From assembly GCA_039707465.1 (NCBI GenBank), contig CM077645.1, forward strand, positions 65,483,850 to 65,547,849: DNA of 64,000 bases, read 5' to 3'. The position numbers were made by a program, and so were the translations under genes. The notes beneath the pieces are model-generated. The model searched no databases, was not told the origin of the DNA, and saw nothing but the letters and a program-made list of their open reading frames with translations. Shown piece by piece: positions 23,201 to 38,000 of the stretch; position 1 is the first letter of the stretch; each line of letters starts with the position of its first letter. Source of the stretch: Rhabdophis nuchalis (lineage: Eukaryota > Chordata > Lepidosauria > Squamata > Natricidae).

Positions 23201-26200
23201 ATGCTATATAGAGTTCTGTCTGACAAATTAGATAACAAGAATTAGTTGAAGTCTTTTTAATCCAATTGGTTTAGTTATCTACAAATGCAATAGTACCCTA
23301 GTGATTGTGGATTTTAAAACTAATATCCAAAATCATACACTTAAAAGGTTTAATTAATCTATATATATGAATGTTGTTTACAAATACTATTTTTGTTTCC
23401 TCCAAGGTTTATAATGCCAAATTTTCTACAGAAAAGCAATCAATTACAGTATCTAGTATGACTCATGGATGTACAGCACAGTTAATTATCTTTGTATCCT
23501 TTCCTTCTTTAAGAAATTACAAAGAAGGAAGGTCAGGGAAGCTTTGCTATACCGGTAGGAGTGATCTGCCCTCTGAAGTTATAAGGACATTAATGTTGCA
23601 TGGGAATTCCATCTGATGGTAACTGAAGTCATAATCCACCTTCTGCCAAGTTATCAAGTGGCCCAGTGCTTTCACATTGTGCACACCTACAAAACAATGA
23701 AAAAAAGATTTATTATCAAAGATTCAGATATAAAATATAGTATTTTAATTTTTAGTCTTTTAAGAATTCTGTCCTATGAATTAATATGTAAATCTAGTTC
23801 CTAGGTAAAATTCTTTTAGGAATTAAGAAGTTGAGCATATCATCATTGGGAACTAGGAATAGAATAGAATAGAATAAATCTTTATTACGGTCAAAGACCA
23901 GCAATACACGTTACATTTAACCATATGTTAAAAAGTACTAACTTTAAGATATAATTTTAAAAATGTCAGCATTATAAGTGGAAAGTAGCATACTTTGGGA
24001 ACTAGAATAAATTCTGTAAAAATATTTTTTCTTGCACAATCAATTATGTAAATCTAATATAAATCAAAGAGGAAATTATAAATTATTGCAATGCAATACC
24101 CTTCATATGTTTTAGAAGTTAAAAAGTTAAAAAGAGCTTCCCTCCTCCTAGAGTAAACCTCAATGTTAGTCCGAGGATAACTGTTCTGAAAGGGAAACAG
24201 CTACCTGGGTTAACTGTAATTTAAAGAATACACCAACAGCCTTAGTAAATAGATGTTTGATTTTCTTAAGTACCTTCCAGAGTAATTTGATATCTAAGTG
24301 ACCAATATACGGTCATTCCTCTAACCAGGAATATGGCCAGGTCAGTGATGGCGAACCTTTTTTGTGCCAAAATTGCATGCGTGCTATTGTGTGCATGTGC
24401 CCACTCAATCCTCACCCACCTGCGCATGTGGCTACCCTGTGCATGTGCGTGCAATCCCTCTGCGCATGTGCGCATGACCCTTTCCCAGCTCCAGAAGCTT
24501 TTCTGAAGCCTGGGGAGGGCAAAAACAGCGTCCCCCTGCCCCCCTGGAAACGGATAGTTTCCGAACTTCCAGTTGGCCTGTTGGGGCCATTTTTCGCCCT
24601 CCCCAACCTCTGGATGCTTTCCTGAAGTCTGGGGAAGGCAAAAACAGCCTTCCCTGGCCCTCCCGAAGGGCAGAAAATCAGCTGGTTGGAGCGCACATTT
24701 GCACTGGAGCTGACGGATGGCGTGCCACCAAATATGGCTCTGTATGTCACCTGAGGCATGCGTGCCATAGGTTTGTCATCACGGGGCTAGGCAGTTTGCA
24801 TCCACCAGAAATCCTGTTTTACTTACTTCCTTTCCCACCATGACTACGTGTTGAGTCAGGAATCATGGAGTGCTGAGAAACTGATATTAAATGGATTTTG
24901 CTCATTCTTAATTGAGATAGAAGCAGGTGTAAAACATGGAAGAATGGAAGGAGGCCTGGGGGTTCTATCAATACTACTCTATGTGCCATATTTTGCTTTT
25001 GCTCTAGCTTTATCTCACCATTACGCAGGTCACACAGAACAGTCTATACGTTCCAGCTGCTGACGGACAATAATCCTTCTACAACTTATATTGCTAGTTT
25101 CTGTGCTAGTTTCTGCCACATTTGGACTCTGACAGATTTAATTAACTATATATTAGCTTTTATGCTACCCTGCATTTATATAAATACTTATGTATTTACC
25201 TTGTGCAATTTTTGTTTTTATATCTTTTACTTTTAAAAAATTGCTTGTATCCCGTTCACTTTTATGCTGTTCTAGTTAGATCACTAGAACACCATGTGTT
25301 GTTACACTATTATTTTCTAAGATTTAGTATTTTTATCTATCAAAGATAGTAAAATCAAACCAAAATACTAATCATGGCTTGTAATGCATCAGAAATAACT
25401 TTAGTTTTTCTTAAAATAAATTCTTCCCTTAGTATCTACACTAGATAGTTGTACTTTAGAAAAAAGTAACATGACATACATAACTGTTCATGATGTACGT
25501 AACTGTTCACACTTTGAATTTCTTATTTGCTAATGGCCGAACATTAGACTTTAAAATACACATGTTCCTTTAGAAATAATTTTTCTTACTCTTTTATTAT
25601 TCTAAAAATAAGAAATAAGAATATACCAGTGAGTGCGAACCAGGTGGCATGCGGAGCCATTTGGCAGGGCACACGAGGTGCATGCTGGCCAGCTGATTCA
25701 GCCATTTTTAAAGCCATTTTTCGCCCTCCCCAGGCTTTATAGGAGCCCTCTAGAGCAGGGATGTCCAAACTTGGGAACTTTAAGACTTGTGGACTTCAAC
25801 TCCCAGAATTCCCCAGCCAGCTATGCTGGCTGGGGAATTCTGGGAGTTGAAGTCCACAAGTCTTAAAGTTCCCAAGTTTGGACATCCCTGCTCTAGAGGT
25901 TTCAGGAGCTTCCCTGAAGCCTCCAGAGGACTAAAAATGAACCTATGAGCAAACCGGAAGTCACTTCCTATAAAGCCTCTGGAGCCTGGGGAGGGCAAAA
26001 ATAGCATGTAAAAAATGGGGGAGAGCACCTGTCATGCACACTGGGGGGGGGCACGCATTGCATTATGGGTGTGGCACGCTGGCACACGACTCCCCTGCGC
26101 TTCCCCCCCCTTTACGACACGCGAGCCTAAAAAGGTTCGCCATCGCTGGAATATACCATTCAGTGTACTTTTTGTTTCCACTGTATTTAACAAATTAATT

Positions 26201-28975
26201 GTTTCCAGAACATGTCTGGATGTTTGCCAAAATGTAAGTTAATAATTAATAAGCTAGGGAAAGCATGCCAAAACTAGTTTCTAGTGTTTTTTCTATTATC
26301 TTTAGTATAGTATAGCCAAAGATATTCTATGCAAAATTTCTATGCAGTCAGGTGGATATGACTAGGAGTTAGAGCTTAGAATGGAACAATTGCCAATATT
26401 CCTAGCAGCTACCGAACTATCTTCACAGAGCTGTAATAGGGATTTTTCTTCTGGAATATTTTTCTCTGCCATGATGTAATATAGTCCATTTTTTAATTTT
26501 TGCCAATTTTCTTTCCTACATCAAGTTTTATCTTGCTCCGCCCTATTTTCATAGATCCTGGTGAATGACAGAGAAAGATATACAGTGTTACGAGACTAGT
26601 TACATAACTTCTGTCCAACATTCCATTGGAATGGAAATGTAAAAAAATAAGCAAAAACCCTATTTAAATATAGAACTTTTAATTCTTATGAATATGAATA
26701 GAGATCAGAATGTCCTGACTGATGGGTGACTCATGCCATAATCACCACTCAGTTGGATAATTCCCACAAACATTTCATTGTTTTAAGATGTTGGATTTTC
26801 TCTTATATTAATTGTTTATGATGATTTTTATGTAATCAAAATTTTATTGATTTGATGTTCTCCTTTGTTGTGAATTATAAGCATGGTGAACCATCAGAAT
26901 TAAGACATAGGTGGAAAAGCAGATAAACAGCCTAAGGAAGATTTAGGTCCACTGATAGCAGAAGACAACTGGGAAGCAGCATGACAGATGTAACATCCTT
27001 CAACAATAGATGGATGAAAATCCCACTTTTTTTTAATAAAAAGGAGTAACTTCTGGTGAGGTAATTGAACTAAATGCAGTTAAAAAGGGGGACAGGCTTT
27101 ATATGCTTACACTATTATTCCTGTGAAGAAGGTAATCCAAATCAAAAATTGTATAGTTTCTGCCTGTCTCTGATTGTAAGATAACTGGATTTCAGAAAAT
27201 GAATTGATGTTAAATCTGCAAAGTTGAAGGAAATTTTATCTGTATTTTAAATTGGGATTATCTTATTTCCAGTTAGATTAATTTCTTTCCCCCAAACTCA
27301 CACAATACCTGTTATAGTAATTAACCAAACATACTAAACCTCCTTCTGATCTTATTTCTTGCTTTACTTAGTTGCTTGCTTTACTGTTTATAATGCATTT
27401 ACAATTTTAACATTTATAACTAATGATCTCAGGTGACAAGATAAGCATGTATATACTTATATATTGTAAAATAAAAGAATCAGAGAGGCAACTCTATTTT
27501 TGCTTCAACTGTGGGTTTTTTTAAAAACATTTATTCATGCAAGAGATATGAACAGAAACTGTATCCATGAATACTAACCTTTTGTGTCAAGCTGCCCTTG
27601 CTCTAGCAGGGTTTCATCTATGACAAAAGAGGTGTTGTTGGCCAACTGTAATATTCCACTGACTAAGCGATTAGCTGTGTAGTCCTTGTGTGGGTTAAAC
27701 TTTAAGCTGTTCATATTCTCTATGGTCATCTGTAGGCGATACGACTGCCAAAAAAAATCACTATAATGAATTGCCATATGGAACAAAAAAATCACTATAA
27801 TGAAAAAAAATCACTATAATGAATTGCCATATGGAACATGTACCTAATAACTGATGTAAGAGGTTAACGATTTAATAAAAATCAAGGAATCATGTAATTG
27901 CGGAAATTCTGGCTAAAAACATCCAATTCTTCCACAGTACAAGAAATACTTTTTCTTTCATAAGTCAGTAAATATTTTAAAAAGTCAGAGGTGTAATAAA
28001 ATTTATGCAAATTGGTTTTAAAAGACAGAATCTTAAAAATATTCCGTTATCCTTGAAAGCATCAAACTTACAAAACATTGCTTGAAAAAATGCATTATAT
28101 ACAGATACAGAAATAATGTTTAATTACACTTTATTTTTTTTCTTTTGTCATTATAACTAAGCATACTGGCAGACATAAGCAAGGGCATAAACTATATTGT
28201 TAAAATTATGGCATCTGAATTTCTTTCAGCCATAGAGGAATTAGAGATAAATTGTCTTATTGGGTACAGATCCATCATTCTGTATATGTCATGCAAGCAG
28301 TCATGCATTGGTGACATACAGGTAGGCTTATGATAGCAATTGGGATCAGAATTTCCATCACAAACTTATATCAAGTGTGACTGCACTACTTAGTGATGGC
28401 AATCCCTGAATCCCAAGCAGCTTCCTGCTGGCTTCCTTTAAATCAGTGGGCAGTCTGGCAGGACGGTGAAAGTACTAGGAGGCTCCAAGGCAGGACAGCA
28501 GGCAAGTGACCACTGCCAGATGGGGAAGGGCATGAGGAGGTGCAAGAGAGGCAAGGCGCGGTGTGCTAAGGTGAAATGAGAGTTGGGGAGAGTGTCAGAA
28601 AGGTGTGATGAGGATGCAAGAGTGTGAGATGGAACAGTAAAGCTTGGGGAGGATACACAAGCAGGAAGAGAAGCTTGGGAGGGTATGCAGGGATGTGTGA
28701 GTGATTGGTGCAGTGCAAGCACTGGGAGAGGATATGTATGTGGGGAAGACTCAACCCAGAAATTTTAGACCCTGCTGTCTTCCCAATGACTTCCTGAGGA
28801 AGCTGACAGGAAAGGTCACAAATGGCGATTATGTGATTGTGGGGTACTGCAACCACTTTTAACTATGAAATAGTTGCAGCACCCAAATCACAATCATGTG
28901 ACAGCAAGGGTGCTAGGATGGGCAGAACAATAAGTTGAGGACTATCAACCCTACAGAGGACTATCTGTATGCAAA

Positions 28976-29021
<46 letters not shown>

Positions 29022-32000
29022 GTCCATTTACATACCCAATCAGAAGTATGGTAAATTGACTAAGCAACTTTACACATTGCATTAAGACATAAACTGTGGT
29101 TTACAAATGGCTGCATTCATAATATTGAAGGCAAATTCATTACAACTTTATGTGACAGGTGAACCCAGATACTGACATGAAGGAGCAGTTAAGGTACACA
29201 GCTTATAAATGTAATTCTTACTGCAGGAACAAGCTGCTGAATAATACGGTATACATGCTCTGTGAAGACACTGTTTCTTGGACAGCCACTTAAATTCAGG
29301 GTGAATTTTCCTAGAGGAAGGACATCTCTTCTTGCATAGCTAGATAAGATAAAAGATAGAAATATAAGGCTACGAGCAAAAACTTCTATTGCAGATCTTT
29401 GTAAGCCATTTTATGCTAAGAATGTTTTTGGCTGAAGAGTAATATTGACTTTGAAAGCATATACACAATGAAATTAATAGAACAATTATGAACAAGCACC
29501 AACAAGGATATAGTATTTGAAGATAGCTTAAAACTGTAATAGGAATATAGTTTTGGAAATAAGAGGAGCCCTCTGGGAAAACCAGCTCCCTGGTTTGGTC
29601 TATTGCGATTTGCAGCAATTTCTTGTTGCAGGAAATTATTTTTTTCCTTCTTCCCCTCCTCCCTTTTAATTTAGGAAAGGCTAGCAGCAGGAAACTGAAG
29701 ATAAAGGAAAGCTACCTAGAGGGAGTTAAACAGTTTTATATTAACAATTGTTATTCCTATGGTAAGAGAGTGATTCAAACGGTTAAGGATAGTCACGGAA
29801 GGTTCCTAAATAAATATGCAAGCAATTGAGATTACATCAGTAGACATATCACCACCACATATTGAAAAGAACGAGGACAAATTATTTTACTTTATTTGCA
29901 GGATAAAAATTAGAACAATTTTAGGTGGCAGAATAATACTGTATGTTTGCCTTTATTAGATACTTTCTGCCCTTTACCTCTTGTACCACAGGATTAGATA
30001 CGTTAAGCAGGTGAATTGGTTACTTACACTGTGGAAATGAGGTGTAATATAAGGTATTCAGCAGCCAAGCTGTCTCCCAAAAAGGCATGACTGAGGAAGC
30101 CAAGAAGCTCTGCTCTAACTGGTGATAGTTCAGACATAAAACTAGAGACAACTAAAATAAACAGCATATGCAAGAATCAGAAATAACACATGCATTTTTC
30201 TATACAGGTAGTCTTCAACTTATAGCCATTTGTTTAGTAATTGTTCAAAGTTACAACAGCACTTAAAAGAGTGTCTTATCATTGGTTTTCACACTTGCAG
30301 AATCCCTACAGTTACATGATCAAAATTCAGGTGCTTGGCAACTGGAATGTATTTATGACAGTTGCACTGCCCTTGGGACAAATGATAGTCATTTACACCC
30401 TTCCCAGCTGGCATTCAACAAAGTCACTTAAGATTCACTTAACAACCATATGACTCACTTAACAACTGCTGTGATTCATTCAACAACTGTGGCAAAATAG
30501 GTCATAAAATGACCTATTCACTTAACTCACCTAACTCACTTAACAGTGGTCTTGCTTAGCAACAGAAATTTGAGGCTCTATTGTGATTGCAAGTCTACCT
30601 GTACTGTGCAGGTAGTCCACAACTTATGACTGATCACTTAATAACCATTCCAAATCACAATGGACCTCCCCAAAACTACCTACAACCTATTTTGTTGGTT
30701 GCTCCCTCTGCAATCATGAGATCACTTTTGTTTGGCATTGACAACTGGTTCGCCTTTATGGCCATTTGCTGTATTCGGCAACACATGATTGTAATTTATG
30801 ATGGTTTTTTTGTTGGTCTCTGTGTTTTACTTGTGGTTGCTCAACAAAAAATGCCCATTGAGGAAAATTGCTTAACAACTGTTGTAAAAAAAATGGTTGT
30901 AACTTTGCATGCCTCAACTTATAAATACAACGATTTGAGATTGTAATTCTGAGCTCCACTATGGTTATAACTTGAAGATTACCTGCACACTTAATTATCA
31001 TTTGCAGAAGACAGTTAATGATATACAACTCGGCATCAACTATACATATATTTTAACTTTTTTAGCTGAGTGTCGTATTGACAACAGATTTTAATGCTGT
31101 ATAAAAAAATGACAAGTGACACACAAAATAAACATATTAAATAGAGAAGGAATGTACCCCACACTAGTTATCGACAATGCTATTAATTCATTAAATTTCA
31201 TCTTTAAATTAAAGGAACTCTTTTTATTAAAGTGAAACTAAGGAAATTCTTTTCTTAGGGGTCTAAGGGCCTGGACAAGTTTTGAACAAATGTTGACAAT
31301 GATGATACAGAATATGGTGGGATATGAAGTTTGATTTGATTTTATGCTGTGGAGGAAATCTAACTTGCTTGCATGATTAGCTTAAACCTCAGATATTTTA
31401 TTTCTTCATAGAATCATGATTGTTTTGGCCATGTATTATCTTAAAAAAAGTATCGTTTCCCTAAAATATGAGAGTTCTTGAAGTAGCAATTTATTGTAGC
31501 TTCAAATGTTAGCTAATTTTAGGGGTCAGTATAGCTGCCAGGTGTTCATTTGAAAGAAGCCAATTTTGTTAAAGATTAGCTCAATATTTATATCAAATAA
31601 GAAAAGCTAATCAGCAGCAAGAATGAGAATTGCTGAAAATTGGCTTCAAGTCACACCAAACTGTCAGTAGGCAATTAAAAATTGGAAGCTATATTTAATC
31701 TATTATAGGTGCATATAATTTACTCTTTATTTCTTCTCTTTAAAAGATACCATTAGAGCAATTGTTACAATATTCAGAATTTTTCCATAAATCACTTTAT
31801 AGATAATCTGGGATTCAAAAGTAGAAATAATTTTACAAGCTAAAATGGAACACTATTGTTGTCACATACATGTAGTCTACAGGATTTTCAGAAACATATT
31901 TGTATATGCAGTACAGAGAGCTATATTTGGCAAGAGCATTACTACTATGAGGAAAGGAAGGGTGGTGCCTTACATTGAACAATTTCCTGTGCTATTTAGG

Positions 32001-35000
32001 ATCACTATCAAGCAAGCTGGACACTTTTGACTATTACATGGATACCATAAGACACAGATGCAAAACTTGCCATCTCACGTTGCTGTCACGTGGTATATTT
32101 TCCCTTCGAGGAGCATACTACATAACTCAAAGGGGGAGCAAAATGGCTTGTACAACATTTACAAATATTCTGCATGCTTTAAATACTAAGGACTTAGGAA
32201 CAAACTGACTTTTTTGTGTACAAAGAAGTGGAAACAATAAAATTCAATTCAGTCTGGTAGTAACAAGGTAATCTTCCATAAATAGTTGAAATACTTACAG
32301 CTCTTGCTTTCCTCTTCATTAAGGCAAGCAGGCAACAGTGGATTTATGTGCTGAAGTTTCTGTGCCAGAATTACATGGATTCTGGGAACTAATGATGCTG
32401 GAGGACTATGAACTCTCTGTTCTTCCACAGTATCCATACAATCCATAGATTCCACTGGAGAGGAGGAATTATCCCTAAAACAGAAAAATAGCTGTATTTA
32501 GGCACATTTAATTTCAAAATTACATGCAATATTCTTTCCTGCTAAAGAAAAAGTATTTTATTGAAACACAAAATGTCAGCACAGAAAGTCCTCGACTTAC
32601 AACCACAATTCAGCCCCAAATTTCTCGTTAAGTGAGTCATTTGTTAAGTGAGTCTTGCCCCATTTTATGACTTTTCTTGCCATAGTTGTTAACTGAATCA
32701 CAGTAGTTTTTAAGTTAGTAACATTTATGGTTAAATGAATTTGCTTCCCTATTGATTTTGCTTGTCAAAAGGTTCAAAATATGATCACATGACCTTGGGA
32801 CACAGCAATGGTCATAAGTATGAACCAGGTGCCAAGCATTTGAATTTTGATCACATAATCATGAGGATAAGGTCATAAGTGTAAAAAATGGTCATAAGTC
32901 ACTTATGTGTTGTTGTATAAGTATAATCTTTATTGTCATTGTACTTGTTTACAATGAAAATGGGTTTAACCTCACTGGTGCAAAATTATAACAGAAATGA
33001 AAAAAGAGAGAAAAGAAAAAACTAGCATGTGCATGGAGTGATTGTGGTTGTATTTAAAAGTCTCACAGCCCAAGGATAGAAATTATCTTTAAACCTGTTT
33101 GTTCGGCTGCCTATACTACTATCTTCTGCCTGATGGTAGAAGTAACTTTGTAACTTTGAATGGTCACTAAATAAACTGTTGTAAGTCAAGGACTATCTGT
33201 ATCATAAACAGAATAAATTACTTTTGCAGCAATCAAAGTAAAGTCCTCAGTTATATCTTTAAAAAATGCTCCTGAACATAAAGTATTATTTGGAATTGGG
33301 ATAAATTCAGATTTCTAAAATTTAGTTATAAATTTAACACTGTAAAGTAGAACTTGTGGGTTAGCATTAATCTTCCAATTTTTGGGGGGAATTATTGTTC
33401 AGTTTTTCTGAAACACACTGACAAAGAAGAAAACTCAATGTTGCTGCTAATTTTTTTATAGAAACTTTTCAAATTACCTATTATTTGTAAACCAAATATA
33501 TGAATTTCTTCAGTCACACTGATGGCAAACTTGCATTTTATCATCACTAAAATGTTACCTTTCTTCATTGTTCAGCATGTTCAGGACAGGATCGACAGAC
33601 AAAATCCCATACACCTCAAGAATATCATTGACTTTGAAACTGTCCCCATTTTCATATATCTGCCACAAACAGAACATGTTAAGAGGAGAAATTGCAAAAC
33701 AATATGAAGTAGTATAAAAGCAACAGCTACTTGAACATTCTAATAAATTATGGTTTGGTATTATGGGAGGTTTGTATCACAACTGTCCTTCGTAACTTTC
33801 TGCTTCAATAAAAAATTGTAGCTGTGCAGAATTACAGTGTTCTAAATTCTAACAATATACAGTTGCTTAATATACCCTTCAGTGAGAGACAGGCTTTGCG
33901 CAACTGTCAGACTATATATACACGAAGCAGCGTGATATATAATTAAACACAGGTAGTCCTCAATTTACAACCACAATTGAACCAGAATTTCCATTGCTGT
34001 GTGAAATAGTTAAGTGAATTTAGTCCCATTTTACAACCTTTCTTGTCACAAATAAATGAGTCACAGCAGCTATTCAGTTAGTAACATGGTTGTCAGGTGA
34101 ATCTGGAATCCCTTGAGTTTGCTTGGCAAAGGATCACCAAAGGTGATCAGGATACTGCAATTATCATAAATATGAATCAGACGCTGCAATTGTAAGTGTG
34201 AAAAATGATCACTTTTTCCAGTGCCATTGTATAACTTTGAATGGTCACTAAATGAACTGTTTTAAATCGAAGACTACCTGTATATGGTTTGTGGCTTTGA
34301 TTTAAATTACAACAAATCTCCACACCTCTAACACATGTAAAAGTGGTCCTATTTCAGATACTGCTTAAGATATTATTACCTTCACAAGACATGCAGGGCC
34401 CTTTTCTCCTGGGAGTGGAAAATTCAGATCTAGCGGAGACGAACAATTTAAGGAAATCATTGGATGCCTTGCAGAAGCTTCTGTTTCTAATCGCTTTGGC
34501 TCTCCACTCCCCTGGATATCGGGCACATTTCCTAGAATTAAAACAACAACAGTTTCCATTACCTTAAAACTCGTAATTTGAGATTAATATTTATTACATC
34601 ATGCTGAGTCACAAGTGCATGTTGCAAACACTGGAGCTTAGATTCTTTTCAGAAGAGTAATTCCCTAAAAGTATTATAATTTACAAAAGGAGTACTAAGT
34701 CCTAGATGAAAGCAAGCAAATGAGTACTCTCTTCAGAATGCTATGAAGGGTAGGAAAAGAAGAGGAAATTGCTTATTTCTAGACTCTCTGTATATAGTGT
34801 TTTTAAAATTATGTCAGAAATACCAAAATATAGATGACTCTGCAAATGACCAACCTCTGATTTAACTCAGCATTTTTTCCAAATAACTTAGCCAAATAAA
34901 GAGAACCACGAAGTTCATAACCCTCTTCATTATTTTTTTTGCTGCATCTGGCATTCAGTTATATATTGTCATATTTATTTTCATGACTAACAATTAATGT

Positions 35001-38000
35001 ATCATCTCTCCATGAGATTGCTCTTGATCTTTCTATAAATCAGAATCATCCTTGATTTTCAAGAATATAGTATTTGCAAATACTGGTCTATAAATCATAT
35101 ATCTGTACCTACAAACTGACCAATGGGTCAGACACATCAGACCAATGGTACATTCAGAAACTTGCTCTTTTTGCAACTATACCTGAACGTATCTAATTGT
35201 TTGAAAAACCAGATAATGTTAAATCTATTCTAAGTCAACAAGGCATAAATCACATAAGTGCAAATAGATACACCACAATAATAATTCTGAAAAATAAGTG
35301 ACTTTCGGGAGAAAGACAACATTATTTCAGCTGATACCGAGGTGCTGTTCTCTTTGTTTTGATGGATGCATCTCCATGTCTTCATCATCCTCATAACTCC
35401 TCTTATGGCGACTTGGTGTGTATGATGTTGATGGGCAAACTCGAGCTTGACTTGCACTATTATAAGCTTAAGTTTTAAGTTAAGGACAGAATAATTCTGA
35501 TAACATGAATAAACCTATCTGGATATTGAATTAAGCATATATTTTAAAAATAAGGCAATGTTATCATTTCTAAAGATGAAGAAAAGGATAATAGCATTTT
35601 GTAAGTTTAACATATAACTACATCATATGTTTCATATTCTTATAGATTTTTTAAATAGTTTTGTAGAAATATTGAAGAATGAAGGTGAACAAATTAAAAA
35701 AAATACTACACAAGTGCTAGCAGACTATGTGGCAATAAGGAAAGAGCATGATGTGGCTTATAATAGGTCATTCATCTGTCAATGTTATTGTATATATAAA
35801 TTTATTTGTTTCAGAAACTTATAATTCCTTTTTTTTACAATCCTATAATCTCTTAATTCGGGGTATGGCTGCCTATCTTAATATCTAACTTTGGGCAGAA
35901 AGAAATGCAGACAATAATGCAATCTGTATCAAAAAACACACCAGAATATAATACCATAAACAAGGTACCATACTGAAAGCAGTTTAGAGATCTGCACCAT
36001 AAAAATTCCCTATTAAAAAAATAATTAAATGTGGCTAAATTGCTTAATACATGCTGTTTTGCTATAAATAATCTTCTTTCTGCCTTATTACAATTCTGTA
36101 TCACTTGACATAGAGAAATATCTCATTATCATAATTAGCTCAGAAGGGGTTTTCTGTCTCAATTCGTTCACATGATCCAAACAAAAACAAAAACCTGTCC
36201 CCAAATGTGCTTCCTTTATTAATTGCCAAGAATTCAGAAAATCCTGATTCTATTATTATAGATAATAAAAGCTCTTTTTAGTAACTTTTTAGTTACTTTT
36301 ATTAACACTTCCTCAAATAGCCATTTTGTTCAGTAACTTTTGTTGGTGGAGTCAAAAGATAAATTCTGGAGTTGAAACTCTGATCTATCTATATTTACAA
36401 AGATCCGAGTTCTGCAAGCAATGATTCTCCCGTAATACTCTGGGGAAGCAAACACTGGACTTTGAAGAAGCAGGATAGAAAGTGCACTCTGATTGCTGTT
36501 GAAGTATACCACAGATAACCAAGGAAATAAATGAATGGATAATAGAACAAATCAATCCAGAATTTTCAATGGAGATGATAATAATGCTTAGATTATCATC
36601 TTTTTGATATATGATGCAAAGACTTAGCTGCCCTAATACTTCTTATGCTGATAAATCTGGAAAAGAATAATCTAAGAAAGGTTTCTGGATTTAATTAGAA
36701 CAGCAATAGTTGCATCACTGGAAGACCTGGTTTGGACCAGACTGTAGAGGAAGTCCATCTCAATGGCCATTAAGAGTTGACACAACTTGATGGCACAGAA
36801 TCAAGCAACCAATCAATACTTTTCTATCAAGTGTTCAAGAGCTTGCATTATCAGTGTTACCACTACTATTTCAGTATTTAGTATGCCCGTCCACAATACA
36901 ATAAGCTACAAAGGATATTTCTTTTACCCATGCTGATTCTCCTGGTACTGGAACACAGTAAAAAGTCTGTCTATCTGCAGTTACGATTTGTTTAGGATTT
37001 AAATCTATTTCTTGATGAGGCTAGAAGAGATATTATACATCACTAGCTTACTATAAAAAGAAAAAATATTGTAAAGTTGTTACAAAAATGAAATACATTC
37101 AATTTTTTTAAAAAGGGAAGTAATCTTAAAATAAATTTATAGTTAGTGTTCTAGAAAATAATATTTATCCCAAGCAATTACAAGGAATCAACTCTAATCT
37201 CTGTGGATCAGAGGTTCCAGTAACAACTTTTTTGACATATCTAAAATAATGAAATGCTGATTCTGGTTTTTTATATGTCAATAATACCACAGTGCTAGTT
37301 TGAACTATATCACTATAAGCACTAGTGAAATATATGGAGCAAAATTTAAATATCCATGTCTACACAACAAATATATGTTATTGATCAATCCATTAGTGTT
37401 GATCAATCCATTAGCCGCACCAAATATCTGTATGTAAGTGACATAAGCATATAAATTGGCAGGTGTGACCCCCAAAACACTTCTAGCAACGGAAGTAGAA
37501 TATATGTTTGGAAAGTAGAGGAACAGAACATCCCACAAAAAGGGTAAGATTAGCATATAGATCTCCTGCACAGGAATACCATACACTGTAAAATCTTTTT
37601 TTTTTTACAACCTCTATGCTTCCCTCTGTCTTAGACTTACAGTATTTTCCAATCTCAAGTTTTTGAAGTATTGTTAAGTGTTAAAATGACAATGCTAAAA
37701 ATACACATTCATATAGCATTCTGTGTTTGCCTTAATATAAGCTTACTCTATGTATCTGATAAGGGTGAGTTTTTCTTCACCTTATAAAATATTAGAATGT
37801 GTGAGGGACTAAAACCCACTGACACTGGCATTATTGCCTTCTACATTCAAAGTAGAATAGAGACACAGATTCTGCAGAAATACATTTAAGGAGGACTAGT
37901 TTTTGTCACTGATTCCATACTCTAAATGAGGATAAAGATATAATTGAATACTCAATTATATCTTTATTTTTAAAAAAGCACAAGAGAAGGGTGTGGGAGA

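Larger units (their letters stand above)
23687..27578 (-). other. MCMBP: MCMBP intron 12 with two hAT-like insertions
   Basis: A 3.9-kb intron. It holds an (AGAAT)n run followed by a LINE-tail-like segment (23852-23960), the hAT-like elements at 24343-24784 and 25627-26148, and a nested palindromic MITE. From 26157 to 27578 nothing was recognised. Confidence 0.55.

Noticed and set aside
24266..24768. His/Cys-rich frames in the hAT-like element
   Set aside because: They translate GCATGTGCG runs inside a non-coding MITE-like element. No domain is present and other copies do not keep the frame.
28438..28856. Minus-strand frames of 94 and 96 codons in MCMBP intron 11
   Set aside because: Pro/Ser/His-rich translation of a GA-rich insertion, with no homology recognised and no splice context.
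30587..30946. A 119-codon frame in MCMBP intron 9
   Set aside because: It lies wholly within a Tc/mariner-like MITE that encodes no transposase; other copies of the family are closed.
35467..35473. A simple AG acceptor at TTAAG/CTTATA for the MCMBP exon 35338-35467
   Set aside because: It would leave the coding total at 1910 nt and break the frame. Only GCTTAT as the first bases restores the MCMBP reading frame with the observed donor.
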